Source of the DNA: Wyeomyia smithii
Lineage: Eukaryota > Arthropoda > Insecta > Diptera > Culicidae
Reading direction: 5' to 3'
DNA length: 64,000 bases
Assembly (NCBI RefSeq): GCF_029784165.1
Contig: NC_073695.1
Span: 242,332,089 to 242,396,088 of the forward strand
The first letter of the stretch is position 1; every line of letters begins with the position of its first letter. Position numbers and translations under genes: made by a program. Positions 1 through 9,808 of the stretch are shown one piece after another. Below the pieces are notes generated by a model, which searched no databases, was not told the DNA's origin, and saw only the letters and a program-made list of their open reading frames with translations.

Positions 1-501
1 AAGTCGTCGCAGATAGATCAAAGAGGAGCGGTTATCATCAGAAGGGGAACCCCAAGCCACGCCGTGAGAGTTAAAATTTCCCAAAATCAATCGTGGGGAG
101 GGAAGAAGTTCTATTAAATCAAAGAGCAGCCGTTGCCCAACCTGTGCTCTGGGAGGAATATATATTGAGGCAATACAAAGCTCTTTACCTTGTATTGTCA
201 TTTGACATGCGACAGCTTCGACGCCTGGGACCGAGGGGAGGTTAATACGATAGAAAGAATAGCACTTCTTAATCCCTGGAAGTACTCCTTCGTAAGGGGT
301 ATCTCGGTCAAGGCGAATTATATTAAAATCATGGAAGTTAAGATCTACATTTGAAGTGAGCCAAGTTTCACAGAGGGAAAGTGCATCGCATTTATGCTTA
401 TTAATCAAAACTTTAAATGAATCAATTTTGGGGATGATACTTCTACAATTCCACTGTAAAATAGAGATAGAATCCTTCATCTCAGCCGATGAATTAGTCA
501 T
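1..501 (-). pseudogene. Jockey-clade LINE ORF2, N-terminal endonuclease part (cut by window edge)
   Basis: The minus frame opens with an ATG at 501-499 and reads as the apurinic-like endonuclease domain that starts Jockey-clade ORF2: an ILQWN motif near the start, then CETW, then an IYIPP strand, as in this nuclease family. The start codon overlaps the ORF1 stop (ATGACTAA, 494-501), a common ORF1/ORF2 arrangement in this clade. The family motif GDFNSHG reads GNFNSHG here (about 65-85), so the catalytic Asp is Asn. That should kill target nicking. Close to position 1 the match to the family slips by a base or more, suggesting further damage. Only about 165 codons are in view; the reverse transcriptase would lie to the left of the window. 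Clade assignment is by motif and layout, not by search. Confidence 0.75.
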
Positions 502-1873
502 CGAAGGATACGATCACTGCAAGGAGGGGCCATTTAGCAGTCAACTGCTTTAAAAACGTTTTGACTGTTGGTAGAAATGCCAGCAGAAGACTTTTAAAGG
601 GATCAGTTATGTTTAAATTTTCAAAAATCCAGTCCACAATATCTGAAAACTTCAGCATTCCAGATTCTGGCTGAATCTTGGACGAAAAGGAAGGAACAGG
701 TGGGTTTTTTGATGTTCCTGGAAGTGCTGGGAACTCCTTACTAGAACTCAATTTTGCCAATCCAGGAGGAGTTTGCTTCGGATTTCCTACAGCACTTTTT
801 TGTTTCTTAGTATTAGCCATTTCAAATGGAGACCTTCTCTGTCCCTTCCTAGGAAGTCTAAGGGAAGAGTGGTTCTTCACTTCCTAGACTTTCCGGGTTC
901 GGCAAAGGTAGGTTCTCCAACTGAATCGGCAGAATCAGCCTCATCGGATGACAAGACCTCAAAGAGATTCGGGGAAACCAGTTCGGTGGCAGCGGCCTCT
1001 TTGAGCATTTCTGCGAAAGTGCGCTTAGAGCGCTCTTTCAGAGACCGCTTGATTTTTTCTTGGCGCTGCTTGTACGCGGGACATGCAGACAGCTCATGCG
1101 GACTCTGCCCACAATTGAGGCCCTTTTTCAGCGACCTTATTACAGGCATCGTCCGCATGTTGCTCTCCGCACTTGCCACAACGTGCTTTATTGCTACAGT
1201 GGGAGGCCGTGTGGCCCAACTGTTTGCACTTGTGGCAATTCATTACCCGCGGCACAAACAAGCGCACGGGTAGACGCACCTTGTCCACGAGCACATAGCT
1301 CGGCAGAGCAGACCCGACAAAAGTCACACGAAAAGAGTCTGACTGGATGTAAGTTTTCACATCCTTTTCAAACGACGCTGAATGCAATCGCTTACAATCG
1401 AGAATCTTAACTGGTTTAAGGCTACAATCCTTGAAAGCGCCTTTTCCAGTCTTCAGCAGATCCTCGACGGTAAGACTCGAGTCGGTGACCACGCCGTCGA
1501 TCTCCACTGCACGAGGTGGAATGTACACGTGGTACTCCAGCGTAAAAAGCTCACAAACAGCAATCTCGTTTGCTTGTTTGAGGTCTGACAGCGAGACACG
1601 CAGTTTGTCATGGCGGACTTTAGTTATCTCTGTCACGGCTGAAAACCGTGCCAGATCCTTACAAATTTGCATAGTGTTTAATAGTTTCATTTTGGGCCTA
1701 AAATATACTAACCACGGGCCCAGATATCCTTCCGGATACAACTTCGCCCGATGGATCAGGTCTTGCGCGGCTCCTTTTCTGATCCGCGGGACTCTGTACC
1801 CGCCCGGAACGGACGTAGAAGCGGGATGGTTTGCATCTCCGGAATCACAAGAGTCAGTCTCTTCTTCGTCCAT
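494..1873 (-). pseudogene. Jockey-clade LINE ORF1 (gag-like, CCHC zinc knuckles), frameshifted
   Basis: The gag-like RNA-binding protein is encoded from the ATG at 1873. The first part (1873 to about 1110) ends in zinc knuckles: C-x2-C-x4-H-x4-C (CHKCKQLGHTASHC) followed by CGKCGEQHADDAC. A third Cys/His cluster follows in another frame (1179-877, CGQSPHELSAC), then the original frame resumes (about 880-494) with a Pro/Ser-rich stretch and a hydrophobic end. The outer parts share one frame and the middle part another. There are therefore two compensating indels, near 1110-1170 and near 870-890, rather than random decay. It sits directly upstream of ORF2 with an 8-nt overlap. In live relatives ORF1 packages the LINE RNA; this copy could make only a truncated or locally scrambled protein. 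Confidence 0.8.
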
Positions 1874-2290
1874 GTCAGGCCGAAGATCAAATGCTCAAAC
1901 TCAATGTCAAATTTAGATTTATAAACGATATCGTAGAAAAAAACCAAGAAAAAAAAGCTTCGACGTTGTCTTTGCTGCCTATCTGCAGCCTATTGTTCCA
2001 CCAGCAGCAGCTTAGTGCTCCAAACGGCGTGGCCGACGGCGATGCGGGAGGCGTGCTTCAGTTATTCCACTGCAGGCGATTGTTTGTTCAGCACAGAACC
2101 GATTCGAAAAAAAAAACACACGCACCGTAAACAACCTGGTGTAGCTAACGATAGCAGCAATCGAACGAATGAACGTTAAAGCGGACTCGCGTCTATTTGC
2201 TTTCACAAAGTCGGACGGCTTAACAGCAGAGCAGGCAACAACGATCCTGTCTCTTCTAAGTTTTACTTCCAACTGAAGCAAAACAGGGAA
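1874..2290 (-). other. Probable 5' untranslated region of the minus-strand LINE, boundary unclear
   Basis: There is no coding signal. It precedes the ORF1 start on the minus strand, so part of it should be the LINE 5'UTR with internal promoter. I could not find a target-site duplication because the 3' end of the LINE is outside the window. A run of A on plus at about 2108-2117 is the only obvious low-complexity stretch. Confidence 0.35.
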
Positions 2291-2293
2291 GAG

Positions 2294-2368
2294 CGGGGGC
2301 CTAGTGTGGTTGGTAACGTCTCCGCCAACCACGCTCGACGCCTGGGTTCGAATCCCACCGCCGACATA
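2294..2368 (+). mobile_element. tRNA-derived SINE head, truncated
   Basis: It carries a polymerase III box A (TAGTGTGGTTGG) and box B (GGTTCGAATCC) in tRNA-like spacing. It is essentially identical to the first ~75 bases of the full SINE at 20804, including the leading GAGCGGGGGCC. After CCGACATA the two copies diverge, so this is either a truncated copy or a second family sharing the same head. It resembles the Feilai-type tRNA-related SINEs of Aedes; that name is inference. Confidence 0.7.
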
Positions 2369-2673
2369 AGAACGCATGCAATCAATCTCAAACGAGCCCG
2401 GACGACACGCGGAACAGCCACGGCCCGGTCCCGGCCCGGTCCCGGAACGGAAGCAGTGGGTATAGCCCTTAATGATGTGCTTATTGCCGGACTTCTCGCG
2501 CAACGTTCGTCTTTATACCCAAAAATAATGCGCAGCACAGTCCAACCTTTTTTATATTCTTTCATAATACCACATCTGCGGCACCGCCTATTGTGGCGTT
2601 AGTGCTCTTCGTAGGTATTCAAGACAATCGCACGAGTTTATTTCATCACATCATCATTCATTCGTCCACTGAC

Positions 2674-2960
2674 ATGAGTGGTAAACATAGAAGATGACGC
2701 ACGGCAGGTTGGAAGACAATTATTCCGGTTGATACGAGCGTTCCTATCCATCTGGCAGATGCGTTGTACCTTGCTGTGGAAGTATTGGAATTGGAGGGAA
2801 ACGCTGCTAGAGATTATAGAAACAGAATCATCCTGAAATTGGCAATTCGCAATGACGGAAAACTGAACGAACATCTATCCAGCGTCACTAATTGCCCAGG
2901 AAAATGTTATTCCGAATATCCAAGCCGATCTGCTCTCGGAGAAAACAAAAAAAAAACCTT
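2674..2960 (+). pseudogene. Histone H2A pseudogene, badly decayed
   Basis: From about 2764 the plus frame reads LAVEVLELEGNAARD, then RIILKLAIRND, then a rearranged tail. These match the order of the C-terminal half of canonical H2A (AEVLELAGNAARD, RIIPRHLQLAIRND) rather than H2A.V. A possible start, ATGAGTGG, lies at 2674, but the DNA between start and helix 2 is unrecognisable and holds stops. The C-terminal tail is frameshifted. There is no intron, as expected of replication-dependent histones. It cannot make a histone. It lies 200 bp left of the nested transposon; no neighbouring histone gene was recognised here. Confidence 0.6.
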
Positions 2961-4172
2961 ATTCGACAAATTCCTAGCTTTGATACAATTTAGTTTTTTT
3001 CCATAAGTTTTTGGTCGCCAATTGAATCTGAACGAGTTTTAATAACAATTCCTGATTTGATTTTGTTTTGAAACAGGTCTAACAATTTTTCGTCTTTATC
3101 AACAATGGATAAATTGTTTCTAACAATGGATGTTATTATACTGTTCTACATAGGCGCAACTAAGGAAAATTTCTAGGGGGGGCTAGTTTTCATGTATGTC
3201 ACTTAAAAAAGAGAAAAAAGAGTTTGAATATGCTTATTTAATAACGCTTAAAATAGTATCGTAAAAGCAGAAAAAAATCACTTCGGGTTAGAATCTCCGA
3301 AGATGTACTGAATATCTTGAACACATCATCAACGCCAAGCTCTTTCAGCAACAATGTTTCGATATTGAGGAGAGCTAGATTTGGTAAACGGCTGGGCAGT
3401 GCTTTTTACCAGTTCACCCGTACTAGTTAGAAGAAAATAGACCCCAGTGTGTTTCAAGACATATTGCCCTATTCCTACCTCCACGTGGTACCAACTGGGA
3501 TACGAGCAACCAAGGAAAAACCGGTAAACCGGTGGGGTAGTTGTTCTCCTAGAGAGCAGCTTGTCTGCGCGTCTACCCCACAGGCTAGGGGCGGCTCAAA
3601 CAGCGACTGATCCGAAACGGATGGTTGAACTATGAAATGCGGTGTCTCGCCAGCTACATCCATGGCGGCAGCTCCGTCGCGAGACTAGCTATCGCAGCCC
3701 TAGTGAGGCAGCATACTAAAATAAACATACTACGGAGAATCAAGAATTCAAAACGAACCGGAACAATCGGCAATGACCCAGCCGACGAAATAAGGACGAC
3801 GATTAGGAGCTCAGTACATGTAACAGTAGATCGCTTAACGACCCGGATGTCGACCGAATTCTGCTGGATCAGCTAGAACCCCGCCACTCGACATCGTCGC
3901 GCTCCAGGAGCTTTGCCTGAAAGAAGAGAAGGTACGGTGGATTTGAAGCCGCAAGGCACAGTACCACCAAAGCGGCAGGCAATCAGCGACAGGTTGTGTT
4001 TGTTGAGTATTAAGAGCCGGTTCCACAACTACACTATTCCCGATGTGCACTGCCCTCACGAAGGAAGACCTGATGCAGGGAAAGAAGCGTTCTACGCACA
4101 GTTTTTTTTTTCGTAAGATTTGGACCACTGCGACCATTATTTTGATCTTTTGTGGTATACCTCTTCTTTAGT

Positions 4173-4459
4173 CTAGGTACTCGTGGCAGACATATCACTA
4201 TTGATGGAAGTGATCGTCGTTGTCCTATCGCACCCTTTCTCCCAATTAGGCACTGTATTTCGTATGAAATGTATTACCTCATTAGGATTCGCAGACCAGA
4301 CCTCAAAAGGCTCCAAAGTTCCTTCTCCAAAGGCTCTTATTCTGCGCTGTATTAGTGCACTGCAGTGGCAGAGCAAATGTTCTGCGGTTTCACATTCGAA
4401 CCCGCAGAGACGACAAATTTCGTCATCTGACTGACCAATTTGTTTCAGGTGATGCTTAC
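4173..4459 (-). CDS. LINE ORF2 extreme C terminus with CCHC finger (3' part of the split frame)
   Basis: This continues the RNase-H LINE frame after the Gypsy insertion. It starts with HHLKQIGQSDD, then the finger C-R-L-C-G...C-E-T-A-E-H-L-L-C-H-C, typical of the end of I/LOA/R1-type ORF2 proteins, and it stops at 4173. The following 60-odd bases to the A-tail at 4104-4111 are 3'UTR. A longer open frame running up to 4616 is only read-through into the 5' LTR. Confidence 0.8.
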
Positions 4460-4620
4460 TGTAGGATCGGGATGTGTTATACATAGAAGAGAGAAAAACG
4501 AGTGTCACCAATACATACACGATACAATGAATTTGGAAGAATCTAAATAAAGAGCGTTGAGTTGAGTACGGACGATCAAGCAAAACGGTTGTGTTTACGT
4601 TCGTAATATCCGACATTACA
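4460..4620 (+). repeat. 5' LTR of the Gypsy element
   Basis: The 161-bp LTR starts TGTAGGATCGGG and ends CCGACATTACA. It is followed at once by TTTGGCGACGGGG, the expected primer-binding-site position; I could not assign the tRNA. The same sequence occurs at 9648-9808. Confidence 0.93.
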
Positions 4621-5744
4621 TTTGGCGACGGGGTGAAATTTTTTTGGTGTGATTTTGGGATCAGTTTATAGGTAAAAGACTCCGGTGAGTAAAAATTAAA
4701 CCGTTGTGCCGAGGATCACAGGGTAGAGGAAATGTAGCAAATGATTGGGAGTGAGAAAAAGACCAGCAATAAATCAAATGAAAAAATCAAGATGGCCGCT
4801 CATGGCAAAGAAAATTATCTGATGGTTAAGTTTTACAAGGTTCAGTTGAAGAAGTGAAAAGAAGTCAGGTAATGAGCCAAAGTGGATAAAATGATATTGG
4901 ATATTGGAAGATAATTGGAATAATCATGAAGTAAGTGGCATACTGTCGTTCAAAGCAGAGCAGGAACGGTTGTGGTTGTGTTTGAGGAAGGTAGAAAAAA
5001 AAGTCTAGCATCAACGTTAGTGTGTATGGAATATTTTCGCTATTGAGTGAGCGGTGAGCAACGTTGCCCCTGCTACCGATAAAAGGGATATTGGTGTGGA
5101 AAGGAAGAATAGAAGTTGATGGCTCATTGTCGCTGATGTGTGTGGCATTGCGTGGGTTTGCAACTGTGTGCAAAGGTGGGTAGTCGCAACTGTGTGCGGT
5201 GAACGGATGCTGCAACTGTGTGCAGAGGTGATTTTGATTTCACGAAAGTGCTTGAACGCAACGGCGTGCGTTAGAGGGAACTGCAACTGTGTGCGGTAAA
5301 CGGGAAGCTGCAACTGTGTGCAGAAACGAGGCATCGCAACTGTGTGCGTCTGGGAGATAAATTGCAACTGGGTGCAGAAATGAGATAGCAACTGGGTGCG
5401 CGGGAGAAAAGCTGCAACTGTGTGCAGAGAGGATTCGTTTTCATGGAAGGGGTACGAAAAGATAGATTGCATTATATTATGATACAGCGGAATGAGAGAC
5501 TAGGACTATGTCGGAAATTAACGGGTATGTTGTGGTTATGCATTATTGGTGGAGTAAAGTGGAGGAAAAAGAGAGATTACAGTTTTACTGGTTGGAATTT
5601 TCAACAGCTATACAGGCCAAGCTTGGCATGTGAGTTTTTTTTGATTTGTATATGTGGAAAATTTATCTGAAGACTCTAGAACAACCACAATACTGCTTGT
5701 GATACGACAGTGTGTCCAAAATTGGGGGTAAGGTTTCAAGGTAA
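4621..5744 (+). other. Gypsy leader: no clear coding sequence, gag start unresolved
   Basis: This 1.1-kb stretch between the 5' LTR and the open gag-pol frame has no convincing plus-strand gag N-terminus, although mag-like Gags normally have some 70-100 residues before the point where the frame opens here. Good donor sites occur (CAT|GTGAGT at about 5629, AAG|GTAAGT at 5740), so the missing N-terminus may come from a spliced upstream exon, or it may be lost. A phased motif array fills 5160-5425 and is listed separately. Confidence 0.6.
5160..5425 (+). repeat. Ten-copy 12-bp motif array, ~26-bp period, in the Gypsy leader
   Basis: The motif GCAACTGTGTGC begins at 5160, 5186, 5212, 5283, 5310, 5336 and 5414. 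Single- or double-base variants begin at 5258, 5364 and 5388. Spacings are 26, 26, 46, 25, 27, 26, 28, 24 and 26 bp, while the sequence between the cores is much more variable. Each exact core contains a CAACTG E-box. Conserved core with variable spacers suggests a protein- or RNA-binding array rather than a plain minisatellite; that reading is inference. Confidence 0.9.
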
Positions 5745-8700
5745 GTAAGTTATGAACGACATTGTCATGATATTCAGGAAATATTTGATCATTTGCCAGG
5801 AACCGATGAGATTCCGCATGTCGTAGCAGACCCACCGTACTACGATGTCGCTGTTAAGAAACTCGATGAGCATTTTGAGCCCATGAGACGGCGGAACTAT
5901 GAGCGCCATCTATTCCGGCAAATCGCTCAAAAACCAGATGAGCGTTTCGCAGATTTTGTCCTACGCCTTCGTATTCAAGCGAAGCGTTGTGAATTTGATA
6001 GATACGATGTAAGGGAAGTTGAAGACCGCATTATTGAGCAGATTGTGGAGTCATGTATTTCATCTGAATTGCGACGGCAAATTCTAGCCAAAGACATGTC
6101 TCTAGACGAGATTGTATCTTTGGGAACAACCATTGCTGATGTACAACTACAAGTTAGAGAACTCGATCGACAAAGAGTAGACTATGGGACTACGGCGTCT
6201 GTTAACAAGGTGTTCAAGCCACCTATTCGTTCAAACTCTTTTCGGGCATCGGGTGCTCAATTTTTCAATCGAACAGACAGAGTTTGCTTTGCGTGTGGTC
6301 GTAGGGGGCACTTGAAAGGAGATACGGCCTGTCGAGCCAGGAATGCAAAATGTGTTAAATGTGGCGAACTAGGACACTTTGCAGTTCGATGCTTGAAACG
6401 TAAATCAGGAGTCACTACTAATCAGCAATCGAAGAAGATACGCCTCGTATCTGATGAGGCGGAATATGGCTCTAAGGAGGAGAATATCTTTTATGCAATG
6501 GGCAGGAACACATTTCAGTTCAAAGTGGGTGGAATAAAAATTCCCATGATAATCGACTCGGGAGCCGATGTCAACATTCTGGACGAAGCGACATGGAGTG
6601 CGGCCAAAGAAGCAGGAATGAAAATGCAAAATCTTTCGTGGGAATCCGATCGATCATTGAGAGCGTATGCTTCAAAACAACCAATGAAAATCAAATGCAT
6701 GTTCTGGACAGATGTTGAAGCTGGTACCAACAGGGTGAGGGCGAAATTCTACGTAGCAGAGAAAGGTCAACGAAATCTTTTGGGTGATGTGAGTGCAAAG
6801 GAACTTGGAGTTTTGAAAGTCGGTTTTGACATTGCAGCTATAGAGTCGTCGTCGGAATCAGCGTTTCCGAAGATAAAAGGGGTATTGATTGAGATACCAA
6901 TTGATCAATCAGTTCAGCCAGTACAGCAGGCATATAGACGTGCACCATTGGCTCTCGAAGGGAAAATTCATGATAAACTTCAATACTTGATGCAAAACGA
7001 CATCATTGAGAAAGTAAACGAACCTTCACCGTGGGTATCACCAGTTGTTCCCGTTCTTAAACAAAATGGAGATGTCAGACTGTGCGTCGATATGAGAAGA
7101 GCGAACCAAGCCGTGTTGCGGGAGACACACCCACTCCCAGTGATTGAGGAGATGCTGGCATCGGTTAATGGGGCCGTGAAGTTCTCAAAGCTTGATGTTA
7201 AGGACGCATATCATCAGGTGGAGCTATCGGGAAACTCTAGAGTTATAACGACATTCTTAATAAAATATGGGTTGTTTAGGTAAAGAGTGTTTTGAGTCGT
7301 AACATAACTTTCAAAACAAATAAATTAACTTTATATACTATTCATTTTCTTCTCTTATAACATAGATACAAGCGACTAATGTTTGGGGTGAGTTGTGCCC
7401 CGGAATTGTTCCAGAAGGTTATGGAGACTATTATTGCGGGGCTAGAAGGAGTAATAGTCTACCTTGACGATGTTGTAGTTTCGGGGCGTACACAGACTGA
7501 GCATGATAATCGGTTGAAGGCACTGTTGGATAGATTGGAAAGCTATAACGTATTGTTGAACAGGGATAAATGTCAGTTTAACGTTTCAAGTTTGGATTTT
7601 TTGGGACACAATCTGTCGGTAAACGGAGTCAGGCCAGTTGAGAGTCGAGTTTCAGCTGTGGCGAAATTTAGAGAACCGGCAAACGCGGCAGAGTTACGTA
7701 GCTTTCTAGGGTTAGTTACGTATGTTGGACGATTTATACCACATCTGGCGGCAAAAACAGATCCGCTAAGACAGTTGCTACGTAAAGGAGTGACATTCCA
7801 GTGGACGGTTAAACAACAAGCTGCATTTGACAGTATCAAGAAAGAGGTGTTCCAAATCAAGAATCTAGGTTTCTTCGATCCCAAAGATGTCACTATTCTC
7901 GTAGCCGACGCAAGTCCTTCAGGGTTGGGCGCAGTGTTGATGCAAGAAGATTCGCTTAAAGTTCGTAGGGTTATTGCTTATGCGAGCAAGTCTCTCACTG
8001 ACCTTGAACGGAAATATTTTCACACCGAAAAAGAAGCGTTGGCTTTGGTATGGGCAGTTGATCGATTTCGTCTATATCTCCAAGGAACCAGATTCAAGCT
8101 AGTTACAGACTGTAAGCCCCTTACATTTTTGTTCAGTCCTCGCTCTAAACCGTGCGCTAGAATAGAACGATGGGTACTCCGGTTGCAGTCCTATAGCTTT
8201 GAAATTGTGTATGAACCTGGTACTACGAACATTGCTGATGCCGTATCAAGATTGTCAACATCCGCACCAACAACATTTGACGACGGAGATGAATGCTCCG
8301 TAAGGATGTTGATTAAAATGGTAACTCCTGTAGCGGTATCGTTGGACGAAATTCGGGCGGAGACTTTCAAGGATGCGAAAATTATTGATGTATACAGAGC
8401 TCAGGAGAGTAATGATTGGTCAGGAGCTGCTAAGCCCTTTAAGCCGTTTGCCTTTGAACTTTGCCAATCAGCAGGGATACTATTGAGAGGTGAACGAATT
8501 GTAATTCCGAAAGCACTGCAAAACAGGATTCTGGAACTTTCTCATGAGGGCCATCCTGGCATCGTCGTAATGAAGAGGCGGTTGAGGCAAAAGGTCTGGT
8601 GGCCCGGTATGGATAAAGAGGTGGAAAAATTTGTCAAAGGTTGCAAAGAATGCATCTTGGTGTCAGCACAGGATCCTCCAGAACCTCTGAAACGTACAAC

Positions 8701-9634
8701 CATGCCAGATAAGCCTTGGGCCCATATCGCAGCAGATTTCATGGGTCCATTGCCGTCGGGCCACAACTTGTTGGTGTTGATAGACTATTTCAGTCGTTTC
8801 ATTGAAGTGATAATCATGAGAGAAATAACTGCAAAATTAACCGTCCAGGCTCTGCACGAAACGTTCTGCAGGTATGGAATCCCAGAGACCATGCGAACAG
8901 ACAATGGACCACAATTTGTAAGCGAATTGCTGAATAAATTCTGCACAGAACATGGAATAAAACTGGTTCGAACTACTCCCTATTGGCCTCAAGCTAATGG
9001 GGAGGTGGAGAGGGCCAATAGGGCTCTTAAAAAACGGCTACAGATAAGTCAGGAGTCTACCGACGCAGACTGGAGATGGGACTTGAGAACCTATCTGTTG
9101 CTGTATAATTCTACCCCGCATTCCACAACAGGAGTGGCACCGTCGGCACTTATGTTCGGGCGAGTGCTTCGCGATAAATTACCATCAATTTCGTTAACAT
9201 CAGAACAGTACGAGGATATTCAGGATAGAGATCGGGAGAGGAAACTAACTGAAGCTGAATATGCAGATAAACGACGTCACGCGCAACCCAGTTCCCTGAA
9301 CCCTGGTGACTTGGTAGTCGCTAAGCGTATGATGAAGGAAAATAAGTTGGCAAGCAATTTCAGTCCAGAAGAACTCGTTGTCGTTGAGAAATCAGGGCAG
9401 GACGTTACACTGGAATCATTGGAATCTGGAAGGATTCTGCATCGTAGCTCAGCACACTTGAAGAAACTTCCTCAACGGCACCAGGTGACGGATACTGAAG
9501 TCGGTGAATCCAACAAAGCTTCAAAGGATGTTCAGCAGCCGGAGCAACGACCAGAGACTCAGCGTCAGCGACGAGAACCTCGGAAACCAGAACATCTAAA
9601 GGATTATCACCTAAGTATAGTTCAGGACATTTGA
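5745..9634 (+). CDS. Gypsy Gag-Pol polyprotein, spliced (5745-7279 joined to 7366-9634)
   Basis: One frame covers gag and pol with no frameshift between them. In order: a gag capsid segment (IQEIFDHLPGTDE onward); two knuckles, CFACGRRGH...C and CVKCGELGHFAVRC (about 6286-6395); protease active site DSGA (about 6554); RT with LDVKDAYHQ and the YLDD box (7460-7471); RNase H (ADASPSGLGAVL, TEKEALALVW, TDCKPL). Integrase follows with HHCC finger (HEGHPG...CKEC) and D,D,E residues in AADFMG, TDNGPQF and NGEVERANRA. The tail has a GDLVVAKR module and ends at 9634. The first exon has no internal ATG assignable as start; the frame is open from 5745. An 86-nt intron (7280-7365) must be removed to pass from RT fingers to the YLDD half. 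No other stop was seen, so the element may be active. It acts in cytoplasmic particles, then the nucleus. Confidence 0.9.
7280..7365 (+). other. GT-AG intron inside the Gypsy reverse transcriptase
   Basis: The donor is TTTAG|GTAAAG and the acceptor a pyrimidine-rich TTCTCTTATAACATAG|ATAC, with a branch-like TTAAC upstream. Length is 86 nt, not a multiple of three. Read through, the frame hits TAA at 7281-7283, two bases past the exon end. Removed, the codon AG|A gives Arg and the protein reads GLFRYKRLMFG, the contiguous Ty3/Gypsy RT core. Confidence 0.85.
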
Positions 9635-9647
9635 GAAAGCGGGGGAG

Positions 9648-9808
9648 TGTAGGATCGGGATGTGTTATACATAGAAGAGAGAAAAACGAGTGTCACCAAT
9701 ACATACACGATACAATGAATTTGGAAGAATCTAAATAAAGAGCGTTGAGTTGAGTACGGACGATCAAGCAAAACGGTTGTGTTTACGTTCGTAATATCCG
9801 ACATTACA
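9648..9808 (+). repeat. 3' LTR of the Gypsy element
   Basis: It is identical by eye to 4460-4620, preceded by the purine tract GAGAAAGCGGGGGAG and followed by the target duplication CTTAC. Confidence 0.93.

Larger units (their letters stand above)
4460..9808 (+). mobile_element. Gypsy/Ty3 LTR retrotransposon, mag-like, probably recent
   Basis: Two 161-bp LTRs (4460-4620 and 9648-9808), beginning TGTAGG and ending TTACA, appear identical base for base. A 5-bp duplication CTTAC flanks the element (4455-4459, 9809-9813). The interior has a long leader with a reiterated motif, one gag-pol frame with an internal intron, a purine-rich tract directly before the 3' LTR (about 9634-9647), and no envelope. 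The domain order protease-RT-RNaseH-integrase is Gypsy-type. Twin zinc knuckles and a DSGA protease suggest the mag lineage (inference). Identical LTRs imply little time since insertion. Confidence 0.93.

Noticed and set aside
2012..2503. Minus-strand 163-codon frame and the overlapping plus frame
   Set aside because: They cross the SINE head and LINE 5' region; no domain, and composition follows the GC-rich SINE.
5160..5425. CRISPR-like array
   Set aside because: Repeats are 12 bp with ~14-bp variable spacers inside an LTR retrotransposon in a eukaryotic genome; there are no cas genes.
5017..5472. Minus-strand 151-codon open frame with repeated HTVA/CTQLQ residues
   Set aside because: It is the antisense reading of the 26-bp motif array in the Gypsy leader; the repeat keeps the frame open.
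9622..9804. 60-codon minus frame repeated at 4173-4616
   Set aside because: It is antisense reading of the LTR, present in both LTRs.
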